Origin: Anniella stebbinsi
Lineage: Eukaryota; Chordata; Lepidosauria; Squamata; Anniellidae
Assembly (NCBI GenBank): GCA_029215795.1
Contig: JARDYH010000004.1
Coordinates: 30,508,001 to 30,572,000, forward strand
Direction of reading: 5' to 3'
DNA length: 64,000 nt
Positions within the stretch are counted from its first letter, which is position 1. Every line of letters starts with the position of its first letter. A program made the translations under genes and the position numbers. Below, in pieces: positions 43,691 through 53,724 of the stretch. The notes beneath the pieces were generated by a model, which saw only the letters and a list, made by a program, of their open reading frames with translations, made no database searches and was not told where the DNA came from.

Positions 43691-43930
43691 CTAGGCCATA
43701 TCTACACCAAGCAGGATACAGTGGTGTGAAAGAGGTATGAAAGCGGTATATAAAAGGCAGGAGCCACAGTACTGCTTTATAGTTGTATCGAAGTGCACTG
43801 ACAACTGTTGGGGCCCATTGACACATACCATATACCACTATATCCTGCTTGGTGTGGCTCCTGCCTTTTATATAACACTTTCATACCGCTTTCATACTGC
43901 TATATCCTGCTTGGTATAGATCTGGCCTAG
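43691..43930. mobile_element. inverted-repeat element C, copy 2
   Basis: CTAGGCCATATCTACACC at the left pairs with GGTATAGATCTGGCCTAG at the right. Inner GGCAGGAGCCACAG pairs with GTGTGGCTCCTGCC. 240 bp, aligns with 24024. No target duplication found. Confidence 0.7.
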
Positions 43931-43934
43931 GTGG

Positions 43935-44800
43935 ACCATGCTATGATCTTGTAAGGCAGTTTTCATGGTCTTATTCTAGAGTACAGGTATTCAGGATCCC
44001 TGGATTCAAATTAATTAAACTTTGAGTAATTCATTCATTTGTTTGAGTTATAAATAACCTTTCCACCAAGGAAATGGTACTCCAGGTAGTTTCCTATTAA
44101 GATAGCTTGAATATCATTTCATCTATTGAAACCACATGGCTGACCATTCAAGGGTGACATCAGCCCATTCCTGATCTAGGTACAGTATTTGCAGCAGATT
44201 GCAAAGCCATCTGGCCATATGGCAATCATTTTTAATAACGGCTTTGTTGCATGATGGCCACTCAGTCATGTGAATTGGCCCTTGATAGGAACAATTCATG
44301 TAGGGTGACGAGAGACATGGGCAAGCTCTCCCAAGCACCTCTTGGATTAGTTCAGAAATTATCCAAGATCCTCAGGGGTACGGGACAGGACAGGAAACTT
44401 CAGATGATGTTTCCAAGCCAATCGAAAGCCTTGGAAAAAGCTGTCCTTGCCCATTCCTTCCCATCTGGATCTGTTTTCACCAGTTCCCAGCCCCCTTTTC
44501 TCTTCAATTACCTTGTAAGCAGCAGCAGGAATGCTAGCAGAAGCATGTAGGAAATGGAGTGAGTATTTTCCCCCTTCCCTCCCTTTTGGTTACTCTAATA
44601 TACTGGATAACACCTCATCAGGTTAAAAATCTGGGAGCCTGTAGGAGATATAGTTCTCCTGGGGGCTGTTTCAACAACCATCAAGAAAACTACATTTCCC
44701 ATCACCCTGTGGACCTTCCAATCTGACATGGCATTATCCAGAGGAAAACTGCTCCCTTCTCCTTTTCCCTATTGCACTTGCTCTTGCTGCTACTTACAAG
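43935..44800. other. unique DNA
   Basis: No recognised repeat or gene signal. A short inverted pair around GGAGATATAGTTCTCCTGG and AACTACATTTCCCATC lies at 44640-44710. Confidence 0.35.
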
Positions 44801-44804
44801 TGGG

Positions 44805-45070
44805 GTGGCCATGTGTCCTTCTTAGAGAGGACAGTCTTCTAATTGAAAGCATCCCCTGTTTGAAGGTCTGCCCATTCCAAGTCGTGTTTAAAGTTGAAGA
44901 ACCATAAGAAGGATAGACAGAGGCCTTGAAGCTGCCCATTAACAATTAGCCCCTGATCCACAATGGAGGAAAGCATTGCATTTCTTTTTAAATAAGAGTC
45001 ATCCTTTCTAAATGTGCTTCTATATCTATACATATTAGCTAACATATGTGCATGTCCTCTTTTTTTGATA
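44805..45070 (+). repeat. dispersed repeat O, copy 3
   Basis: GAGAGGACAGTCTTCTAATTG, CCATTCCAAGTCGTGTTTAAAG and CTTCTATATCTATACATATTAG follow the order seen at 8345 and 49655. Octamers are degenerate in this copy. Confidence 0.5.
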
Positions 45071-45232
45071 TTGCATAAGTGACCACTTTACTTGCAAGGG
45101 AAGGGAAGGGAAGGGGGCATGCATTTTGGGTGGTGGGGCTGGTAAGAAGGGCTTTTGGGGACTGAGGAGGCTGGCAGGGATGAATGGTAGAGGGGGGAAA
45201 TTCAGAATCGTTTTCTGGCTCAAATTTTAATC

Positions 45233-45640
45233 AGAGAATCATAGAATAGTAGAGTTGGAAGGGGGCTATAAGGCCATCGAGTCCAACCCCCTGCTCAATG
45301 CAGGAATCCACCTTAAAGCATATCTGACAGATGTCTGCCCAGCTGCCTCTTGAATGGGTCCACTGTGGGAGAGCCCATGACCTCCCTAGGTAATTGGTTC
45401 CATTGTCGTATTGCTCTAACAGTCAAGAAGTTTTTCCTGATGTCTAGCCAGAATCTGGCTTCCTGTAACTTGAGCCCATTATTCTGGGTTGATCGAGAAG
45501 AGATACTGGCCCTTCTCTGTGTGACAACCTTTCAGTGTTTGAAGAGTGCTATCATGTCTCCCCTCAAACTTCTCTTCAATCCAAATTGGAGAAGAATTTC
45601 AGGTCTTGTAAAGTATGCTTCTCCTTTAAGGTGGTCTTTT
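45233..45640 (-). mobile_element. CR1 LINE 3' end, second subfamily
   Basis: Starts AGAATCATAGAATAGTAGAG, the reversed CR1 terminus of the ATTCTATGATTCT type. It continues through AGGCCATCGAGTCCAACCCC, GAAGTTTTTCCTGATGTCT and TCATGTCTCCCCTCAAAC. About 400 bp and better conserved than the other CR1 copies here. Confidence 0.85.
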
Positions 45641-45664
45641 CTGAGTTTCCAAAATTAGTTTCCA

Positions 45665-46630
45665 AGCCTGAACTCAGAGAATCTCAACAGCATCCATAGA
45701 GGAGATATTCCACAGGACTGGACTAAATCAGTAGTGTCTGAGCTGGAGCCAAGGGGTCACCAAAAGAAGAGCCTCACCTCCTAGACTGCTGCCACACACA
45801 CATTTTCAACCACCTCCCTATGGGAAAGGAATACTGGAATTGAACCAAAGAATGTTTTTGAAGGCACCATGCCCCCAGACGTTGAGAAGATAGCACATTT
45901 CAGCAATTCTGTTCCATTTGTCTCCATGACAAATCTCAGCTGAGCACAGGTAGAACTGTGCCTAAGAGCGGTTTGCAAAATTCCAGGGAGAAATGTTTTA
46001 TTGCTGAATTTTTAAAAAAGCAAACACTGGATTTTTCTTGTTGTTTTTATAAAGCTCGGTGTTCAGTTGCGAAAACCCCAGGGGCACCTTATTATTTGTC
46101 ATAGAAGGAGAATATTCCAATTAAACCAAATCCGCAGCAACTACTGAGATATATAAGGAACTGCACGGAGCTTTTTTGAAAATGCAAAGGAAACATAATA
46201 AAGTGCCACTACAAAACCTGGAGACTGCATAATAGAAGTTGGGTAAGAATCATTCGGCCTTTACCTCTTTTCCTCCCAAGGCAAAAGAAAAAACTTAAGA
46301 AGCCAAACAAATGATATATTTGGTACAATGTGTTCTTTGAACCTTGTTGTTTGAGCTGCAATCATATGTATCCCTTCTTTGAAAACAAGCCCCATAGAAG
46401 AGGAATGAAACTTTGGGTTAATTCACACTGAAACCTGCTAGAAACGTAGGTATGCAGTGGGTCTTATAATTGCTTTCATGCTTCACCATCTCTGTGTTTT
46501 CAGTGCATATCGACAGTTCACTAGGCCGTTGCAATGGATTTCAGCAGGGCAAAAAATTCTTCCCATACTGAAAACTCAGGAACAATTGTTTAAAGACTGT
46601 TTTTGCTGTTGAATTTTCCAGACTCTTAAT
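45665..46630. other. unique DNA, conserved non-coding texture
   Basis: No repeats recognised in 45960-46560. AT-rich with TCCAATTAAACC and similar words. No coding structure. Confidence 0.3.
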
Positions 46631-46641
46631 ATAATAGAATA

Positions 46642-46678
46642 TAATAACTCAAGGAATACTTTGTCTTCTTCTTTTTCT

Positions 46679-46712
<34 letters not shown>

Positions 46713-46762
46713 ATATAATAAATATAATAAGAAAACAAAGTATTCCATGAGTTATAATAATA
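46642..46762. repeat. inverted repeat flanking a (TTA)n tract
   Basis: About 29 bases (ATAATAACTCAAGGAATACT...) at 46642-46670 recur inverted at 46732-46762 (...AGTATTCCATGAGTTATAAT). The TTA tract and TATAATAA words form the loop. It lies directly 5' of the R4/Dong fragment. Confidence 0.75.
46680..46711. repeat. (ATT)n microsatellite
   Basis: About 10 uninterrupted ATT units in the loop of the inverted repeat. Confidence 0.95.
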
Positions 46763-46794
46763 ACTATAACAACAACACGGTCAGACATAATACA

Positions 46795-47352
46795 GCTGCA
46801 AAAATAATTCACCAACAACTGGCCATCAAATTCAACCTTATCAAACAACCTACCCCATACTATACATACTCCCCTGAAACAATCTTGGAAAATACAGATC
46901 ATAAAATATACTGGGATAGAACAATTCATATGGACAAGACAATACCTTGCAACCGACAAGACCTAACGGTTACAGACATAAAAGAAAAACACACGTACCA
47001 ATACCTAATGACAAAAATGATCTAAAAAATGAAGAGGAGAAGAGAGACAAATATACACCACTGGCCATGGAAGTTAAAGAACTATGGCAACAGGAAAAGG
47101 TCACAGTTATACCGTTAGTCACATCAGTCAGCAGCATCACATCAAAAAACTATACAGAAAACCTTTAGAAACTGAGCCTACCAAAATACATCCACACCAA
47201 CATTCAGAAAGCAGTCATACTCAAAACATACTCAATTGTCAGGAAATTCCTGAACTAGTAAAAGACAGCATGACCTGACAAAGCCTGTCATATCCGTCTA
47301 GATAAACCACCACAAGTGAGAAAAGAGAAAACAACAACAACAATTAATAATA
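46795..47352 (+). mobile_element. R4/Dong-clade LINE, 3' fragment, copy 2
   Basis: Encodes the same endonuclease end as 980-1527: YWDRTIHMDKTIPCNRQD, later KRDKYTPLAMEVKELW. Relative to copy 1 a 13-base deletion near 47002 shifts the frame and removes the LIDIA segment, and the RPD aspartate context is altered to RQD. The 3' end runs into AACAACAACAACAATTAATAAT. Inactive. Confidence 0.75.
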
Positions 47353-47530
47353 AATTGATGTGTCACTTCTCAATGCAAAAAGCAGTCTTGAAGTGACTTA
47401 CACCCCAAAATATAAAAATCCAGAATTAGTATAACAGAAAAAACCCTAAAATCAAAACAAGCCATAAGCAGAACAGTAATAAAAAATAAACCATAAAAAT
47501 ATAATCTAAAAAAGATGACTCACTACTAAT
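47353..47530 (-). mobile_element. LINE/SINE tail remnant
   Basis: The minus strand reads TGTAAGTCACTTCAAGACTG, a form of the GTAAG(T/C)CACTT tail. A-rich upstream. Confidence 0.4.
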
Positions 47531-47534
47531 ATTA

Positions 47535-49650
47535 CTACTACTACTACTATTAGTACTGTTCTGTGTTTTAGACATGTCCAGTGAAATACAGAGGAGAGAG
47601 TACCTTTCACAGAGTACTTTTTAAATGACTGCACATTCCACTATTCATGTGCATAAAATTCCTTAGCAGCCAAGGGAGTGCCAGGTCCACCCACTGCTAG
47701 CATCCTAATGAGGGGGTAAGGGGATGACCTAAGTTCTATGTAGATGCCAAATTCTAACTGAGCTGCTTTAGGGAACAGATTGATGTTGATCTCTATGTGA
47801 AACTGCAAGTAATCTTGTACCCATATGAAATTGGACATCTCAACCATTCCTCCAGAGTGATATCCAATCACAAAATTAGATTGGGGAACCTGGAGTATAT
47901 GAATATTTGTTCTGTCAATAAGAGTTATCTATAGACAAAACCCTTTACATGTCTGCTTTCTCTACCATGCTTCCCTCTTAATTCATTTTCAGTCTTTAAT
48001 GTACTGTTGTTTAGCTTCCTCTCCCATTAGGCCCTGTAATGTGCTCCAATTGCCTTCAGCTTGACTGCACTTAATAGCCAGCGTAAATAGAACTTAGTGT
48101 AGCATGCACTAACATCTCTATCCATTGTCCGGAGATTAAATACATGCCACAAATGGTTTACGCATCATCAGCTGCGAGCCCTGGTTTCATAGCTACCAAC
48201 CAAAAGAGGATATTAAATTAATTTGCAGGTTGCTTTAGCAAATCCTAACAAAAAGGGGGAAAAGAAAACCTGGGGGTCATTATGCATATAATAGCCATCA
48301 ATCAAAGAGAGGGGTGGAAAATGATAATGGTGGGTCATTATGGTCGGACAGGTGCTCACCGGAGTTAGCTCTTCTACGACTGGCACAGGCCAAAGCTTAA
48401 TGGGGTTAACTAGAGTGGAATGTAGCTCACCATATGTGTGTGCCTAGGAACAAGGCAAAAGGCCAGTGGTGTGGCATAACAGACCTGCTTGTTCCGGAGG
48501 TTTCATGCTTAACCCTTTATGATACTTGGAGTGGGAGAGAGAGATGGATACAGGAAAGCATAAGGGGAAGAACTAGACCTTGCAAAAGTGACAATATCAG
48601 TAATACCAAAGTAAGTGCTAGCATTGCCTAGTGGCCAACAGCATAATCCTTTGCACCATGTACAATGAGGCTTACTCACAGGAAAGAGCATATATCATTT
48701 TTGTGTTTGTTTGCTTTTAAGTGCATGCTTATGTATATTTAAATATATTTTTAGTTCAACATTTTGGGAAAGCCCTCACAAGATGGCTTGCAATAAAAAT
48801 GCTATTTAAAAAGGATAGGGCTGTGCAAGCTTCGGATCTGGATTTGGAATTCCAAAGCATGGCAGCCATTTTGTGTACAGTTGGCCATTTTCTGCAAAGC
48901 CCTAGGGGAAAGAGGGAAAAAAGTCCTACAGCTCCCAGAATGCATTGCAGCCAATCGGAGAGCAGCATTCCCTTCTCTTTGGCAATCATGGATTAAGCCT
49001 TTGAGTGATGCTGTGTCATTTAGAGAGTGATGGACTAAGCCTTTGTTGTCATTTAGACAATAGAAAGGGAAAGCTAGGGAAATGGCAGGGACATACTATA
49101 GTTGAGCAGCAGCAGTGCCACTCCCACTTTTTGTATGCAAATGAGATATTCATGAGAAAGTTAACAAAACTACACATTATAGTTGAGGCAGCAGCAGCCA
49201 CCCCACTTCAACACCCATCGTCCCCAACACCCCCAGGGGATCTGTTGTTGCAGTTATGGAGGAGAGAGAGAGAGGTAGGGAGAGAGGGGAGGCGCCTTGC
49301 GCATCCCTCCCACACACCCCTCCCACAGTCCTCCTAAAGGATTGTACTCCATGAGGGTAAATTATGGCTTGGAAGTCCATAGCTGAAATTTCCTCTTAGT
49401 TGGTAGCTTTAAGTGAGCTTCTGATTCTTCACCACAGTGATCCAGTCTGCAATATGAGGGCAATAATACTGCTCTACCTTACAAGGATTTTTAATAAGCA
49501 TTACTAAGATGAAGTACGTGAACTTATCAACTTTTTTTGATAATTCGAAAATGCTCTGTCACAGCTAAATTAATAATCTACATAGCATAATTAAAATATG
49601 TCTACTTGGAATTATGATCCCACCAAATTCAGTGGAACTTTCTTTCCAGA
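47535..49650. other. unique DNA, candidate conserved non-coding at 47950-48340
   Basis: A short TAC/TACTA repeat lies at 47523-47556. The 47950-48340 stretch is repeat-free with CACTTAATAGCCAGCG, GGTTTACGCATCATCAGC and TATTAAATTAATTTGC. At 48815 TAGGGCTGTGCAAGCTTCGG resembles a hAT left end of the TAGGGATGTGCAC group. No gene found. Confidence 0.3.
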
Positions 49651-49654
49651 GGAC

Positions 49655-50065
49655 TGTTCAAGTAGGATGGCTGTGTGTACTCTTTTACAGAGGACAGTCC
49701 TCTATTTGAAGGGCTGCCAGTGTACTGTCCTCTGTGATGAATGTGTTCTCTATTTGAAGGGCTGTCCCAGCCAAGCCCAGTACAAAACAATCATATGGAA
49801 GAGCTGGGCCTTGAATCTGCCCATCTGCAGCACTTGGACAGCAGACTGGACAGTTGATTGAGCAAGGCATATGGTTCACTTGGTCTAAGTCCCCCCCCCC
49901 CCCCGGTGGCGGGATGCATTTTATTTCTATTTAAATTATAATAATAATGTCTAAATTTGCATCTATACATATAAATCACCATATGCAAATTTTATGTAAA
50001 TCGGTGTCCTTTCCTTTGTTGTGTTTTGTATTTTATATTTTTTGTATTTCCTCTTTTTTGGCGAT
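49655..50065 (+). repeat. dispersed repeat O, copy 4, with perfect octamer pair
   Basis: GAGGACAGTCCTCTATTTGAA occurs, and a shorter form recurs 60 bases on. Later AAATTTGCATCTATACATAT and CATATGCAAATTTTATG carry the ATTTGCAT and ATGCAAAT octamers facing each other. A C-run interrupts it at about 49892-49905. Confidence 0.55.
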
Positions 50066-50254
50066 CCTTCTTTAGAGATTCCCTATCCTTGTTCAATGAG
50101 GCTAAGCTTTCCAATAAATGTGCTTAAGGGTGCAGGTCTATGATTTAGTAAATCTGGGGTAGACAACTTAGCCAGACCCTCATAAGTAATATTTGCAGGA
50201 TAGGTGGAATCCAACTGCAGCAATGGCAGGATCAGATCCAGAGCAGGCAGGAAT

Positions 50255-51499
50255 TAGGGATGTGCACTGGATCGGACCCGATCCACGATCCGAGTCCGGT
50301 CCAGTGGGAAATCGGATAAATTATCCGATTTCCGATCCCGCAGCTGGATCGGCCGATCCAATCCGAACCGGTCCGAAAAGGCTCCGAACCGGTTTGGCGG
50401 TTTGGCGGATCGGCGGGCGCCCACTGGCGCCCACCGCCGCTTCCATTGGCGGGCGCCAGCGGGCGCCCGCCGATGAAAGTGGACAGCGGGGGGGGGAGGG
50501 GGGGGCGCTTACCTTCTCGGCCCGTTCACTCCCGTCCGGCACTAGCAGCTACTACCAGCGGGCTCCGCGGCCTGCTCCAGGGTGGCGCGCCGGGTGATGT
50601 CATCACCCGGCGCGCTACTCTAGAGCAGGCCGTGGAGCCCGCTGGTAGTAGCTGCCGGCGCCGGATGGGAGCGGACGGGCCGAGAAGGTAAGCAGGGGGT
50701 GCGTGGAGGGGAGGAGGGGGCGCGCAGAGGGGGGAGGGGGGCCCTTACCTTCCCGGCCCGGCCGCTCCCGTCCGGCGCCGGCGACTACTACTACCAGCAG
50801 GCTCCACGGCCTGCTCTAGGGTGGCGCGCCGGGTGATGTCATAACCCGGCGCGCTACTCTAGAGCAGGCCGCGGAGCCCGCTGGTAGTAGCCGCCGGCCC
50901 TGGACGGGAGCGGACGGGCCGAGAACGTAAGCAGGGGGTGCGTGGAGGGGAGGAGGGGGCGCGCGGAGGGGGGGAGGGGGCCCTTACCTTGCCGGCCCGG
51001 CCGCTCATCACCCGGCGCGCTACTCGAGAGTAGGCCGCGGAGCCCGCTGGTAGTAGCCGCCGGTGCCGGATGGGAGCGGACGGGCCGAGAAGGTAAGCAG
51101 TGGCGGGGAAGGGGGCTTACCCCCCCCCGGAGCCGTCCGCTTCTATCCGCTGGCGCCCGCGGGCGCCAGCGGATGGAAGCGGACGGCCCCAGGGGGGGTA
51201 GGGAGCGCGGGGGAGGGGGCTTACCTGCCGGGGCCGTCCACAGCGGACGGCCCCGGGGGGGGAGGGAGTTAGGCCCCCCCTCACCCACCCGCCGCCATTT
51301 TTTCCTCATAGACTTGCATTGCAATGCAAGTCTATGGGGAAAAAAATGGCGGCCGATCCAAAAATTTACGATTTTTGGGTCGGGATCGGACTCGATCCGG
51401 TCCGGGGGGCCTCCGATTTTGTCCGAACTGGTCCGTGACAAAATTGGAGGTCCCGATCCGGGTCCCGATCCGATCCGGGGGGGTCCGTGCACACCCCTA
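50255..51499. mobile_element. hairpin-array hAT-type element, copy 2, CpG-rich
   Basis: 1245 bp, ends TAGGGATGTGCAC and GTGCACACCCCTA, perfect 8-bp duplication GCAGGAAT. Subterminal CCGATCC/GGATCGG words; tandem hairpin modules between. Two modules are centred on GGGTGATGTCATCACCC or its near copy (50590-50607, 50829-50846), inside arms with GGCGCGCC. The last hairpin (51291-51353) pairs GCCGCCATTTT with AAAATGGCGGC. Very GC- and CpG-rich in an AT-rich region, so it would score as a CpG island. No transposase; open frames across it reflect GC content. Confidence 0.9.
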
Positions 51500-51507
51500 G
51501 CAGGAAT

Positions 51508-51750
51508 GAGGCACAGTAAAAGATAAGACCAGAAACAGGAAATGACAACATAAATAGGACAAAAGGATATAGGCCAGCTAAGAGTTCAGGGTTGCAAACT
51601 TTTAGCTCAATGGAGTGAGGGAGCAGGGGTACCCAAAACCGCGGGGAGAGGATTTCAGGTTTCCTCCCCAAATAGAGGGATGTGCTTTCTGTTGGCACCA
51701 CACCAGGGTAGCGGTGGTAGCCTCTCTCTCCTTCTGCCACCACAGAGAGT
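51508..51750. other. unique DNA
   Basis: No recognised repeat or gene signal. Confidence 0.4.
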
Positions 51751-51754
51751 GGTA

Positions 51755-51882
51755 TTTTTTGAAAATATATATTTTAAATAAATAATATTGTACCTTTGCA
51801 TTTTTATTGGATTGTTATATCTTGTGGTGTCACTGTAAACTGCTTCAGGATTTGTGCAAATGAGAAGTGTTACAGAAGCATT

Positions 51883-51928
<46 letters not shown>
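51755..51928 (+). mobile_element. LINE/SINE tail with (ATC)n tail
   Basis: CACTGTAAACTGCTTCAGG and GAGAAGTGTTACAGAAGC lead into about 14 ATC units (51887-51928). The tail probably seeded the microsatellite. Confidence 0.6.
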
Positions 51929-51931
<3 letters not shown>

Positions 51932-52015
51932 CTGGCTCACTGCTAAGGGCAAGGGCATGCCACTTTTTCAGCCCCAGGGACCACATGTGATGTAGGCTTA
52001 CTGGTTGGTGGCAGT

Positions 52016-52055
52016 ATGTGTGTGTGTGTGTGCGCACACACACACACACACACAC
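52016..52055. repeat. (TG)n(CA)n perfect inverted microsatellite
   Basis: TG repeat meets CA repeat at TGCGCA, giving a self-complementary alternating purine-pyrimidine tract of about 38 bases. Confidence 0.95.
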
Positions 52056-52057
52056 GA

Positions 52058-52585
52058 CAAGATGGCTTTTTGATGGCTTTAAAGGGGATTAGACAAATTC
52101 ATGAAGGATAAGGCTGTCAACGGCTATTAGTCCTGATGGCTATATGTTACCCCCAGTGTCAGAGGCAGTATGCTGGGGAACATGAGTGAGAGAAGACTAT
52201 TAAACTCGTTTCCAACTTGTGGGCTTCCTGCCACTCCACCCACACTGCATTGGATGGCTGTAAGCCTCTGAGTTCAGAGGCTTATGACATCTCTTTAGGA
52301 TTGCACCCTAAGCCTTTTAGAATGGGGGGGGGGGTGGAATTGTGCAATAGCCAGTAAACTACCAAACAATTGCCAGCCTGAGGAAAGGGTGTGTGGCCTT
52401 CTGGGCAGGATTAGGATCCAAGCTGGGCTGAATTTGTCCCATGGGCTGAAGGGGGCACCAAGCTGAACTGAGGGGTGCACCAAGCTGAGCTAAGGTACCT
52501 GGTTGGCCATTGTGTGGACAGAATGCTGGACTAGATGGATCATTAGTCAGATCCAGCATGGTGGCTCTTGTTAAGTTCTTATGTT
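52058..52585 (+). mobile_element. CR1 LINE 3' end, split by an insertion
   Basis: The left part reads GGCTTTAAAGGGGATTAGAC, ATTAGTCCTGATGGCTATAT and GTCAGAGGCAGTATGC. After about 245 foreign bases (roughly 52252-52497) it resumes with CCTGGTTGGCCATTGTGTGG and ends TTAAGTTCTTATGTTCTG. The insert includes TTGCACCCTAAGCC, a repeat A-like word. Confidence 0.7.
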
Positions 52586-52599
52586 CTGATCCAAATTGC

Positions 52600-53280
52600 T
52601 CTTTCCTCACTGCTAGAAGCAGCAGGTAAACAGCACTCTGTGTGAGGATCACTTGTGGACTAGGAAGGCCATAGGAATACCTCCTTTACCTTCAATCTGA
52701 GGTCACTTTTGCATCCTTGGAGAGACAGCCGGTGCAGTTCTTTTCACAGCAGTTGTGAAGGGGCGGCTGAGTGGAGCTTTGCCTCCTGGCTCCAAGGTTG
52801 GAGCACTATCTCTGACCTCGGATCCAGGAATCGGAACTATCCTATTCCCCCCTCCCCAACTCCACCCAGATCTGTCTAGGGGCCATAGGATTAGTCTCTT
52901 GTTACTTGCAGTAAGAGCTTTAAGCTAATGAAGCCCCTGAGAGCTTCTCTGAGACTGAATTTGGCCTTTGGGATGAAAGAAGTCTGACACCCTGGTGTTC
53001 TGACAAATGCTTTGCCATTTTTGGAAACCATATTTTTGTTGCTTCTGTTTTATGAAAAAGTTTCTCCTTGAATGCTGCAAATTGGAGGTTTAGGGATTTC
53101 AGTGTTGGAAGTTGAAACCTCCAATGGATTTGGATTTACGCCCTTGTCCCAACATACCATAAATCCAGTTATCCCTTGTCGGGTTCCCCCCACCTTTTTC
53201 TTTCAAGCAAATTATTTTAACCAAAGTTGTGGGCATGGGGAGGGCTTGACGGTGGAGTGGCCTAGGGGAAGTGAAAGAGG
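52600..53280. other. unique DNA
   Basis: No recognised repeat or gene signal. Confidence 0.4.
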
Positions 53281-53289
53281 CAAGAGGAA

Positions 53290-53660
53290 ATAGCATGGAG
53301 GGAACATGTCGGTAATCAATCCCTCCGGCTGAACGTTGCACACTCCGGAACAATAGATGATCACTCTTCATTATAGCAGTCGGAATGTGTGTTACTCTGC
53401 CGGTTCCTTTCCTCACATTATCAGATCAATAGAGCCTTAATTGCTGAAGAAAGGGAGTATCGTACACAATCACAGCACAATGGTTTAATCACTCGGACGC
53501 TTGAAGTTAATTTCAGGCAGTTAATTTTTCACTGATGTTCTCACTCCACCCGAGCTGCCTAGTCTTGTTGAGCAGAACAGGTGGCATGCAGGGCCTTCAG
53601 CTAAAGGTGGTTTATTAATAGCTTTTAATGAGATTGCTTGGGCTAATTGCCAAGGAGGTA
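53290..53660. other. unique DNA, candidate conserved non-coding
   Basis: Repeat-free. Contains GGTAATCAATCCC, CTTCATTATAGCAG, CTTAATTGCTGAAG, GTTAATTTCAGGCAGTTAAT and TTTTAATGAGATTGC, many homeodomain-like sites with little low complexity. Confidence 0.35.
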
Positions 53661-53679
53661 AATGTTCATATTCTGTATA

Positions 53680-53720
53680 CACACACACACGCACACGCAC
53701 ACACACACACACACACACAA
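53680..53720. repeat. (CA)n microsatellite
   Basis: About 20 CA units with two GCACAC-type interruptions. Confidence 0.95.
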
Positions 53721-53724
53721 TGCA

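Noticed and set aside
43691..43930. 8-bp target duplication for element C
   Set aside because: Flanking bases of both copies were compared and do not match, so a hAT assignment is not supported.
50193..51526. Several long arginine/glycine/proline-rich open frames on both strands
   Set aside because: They fall in the GC-rich hAT element; few stops are expected by composition, and the frames cross hairpin arms symmetrically.
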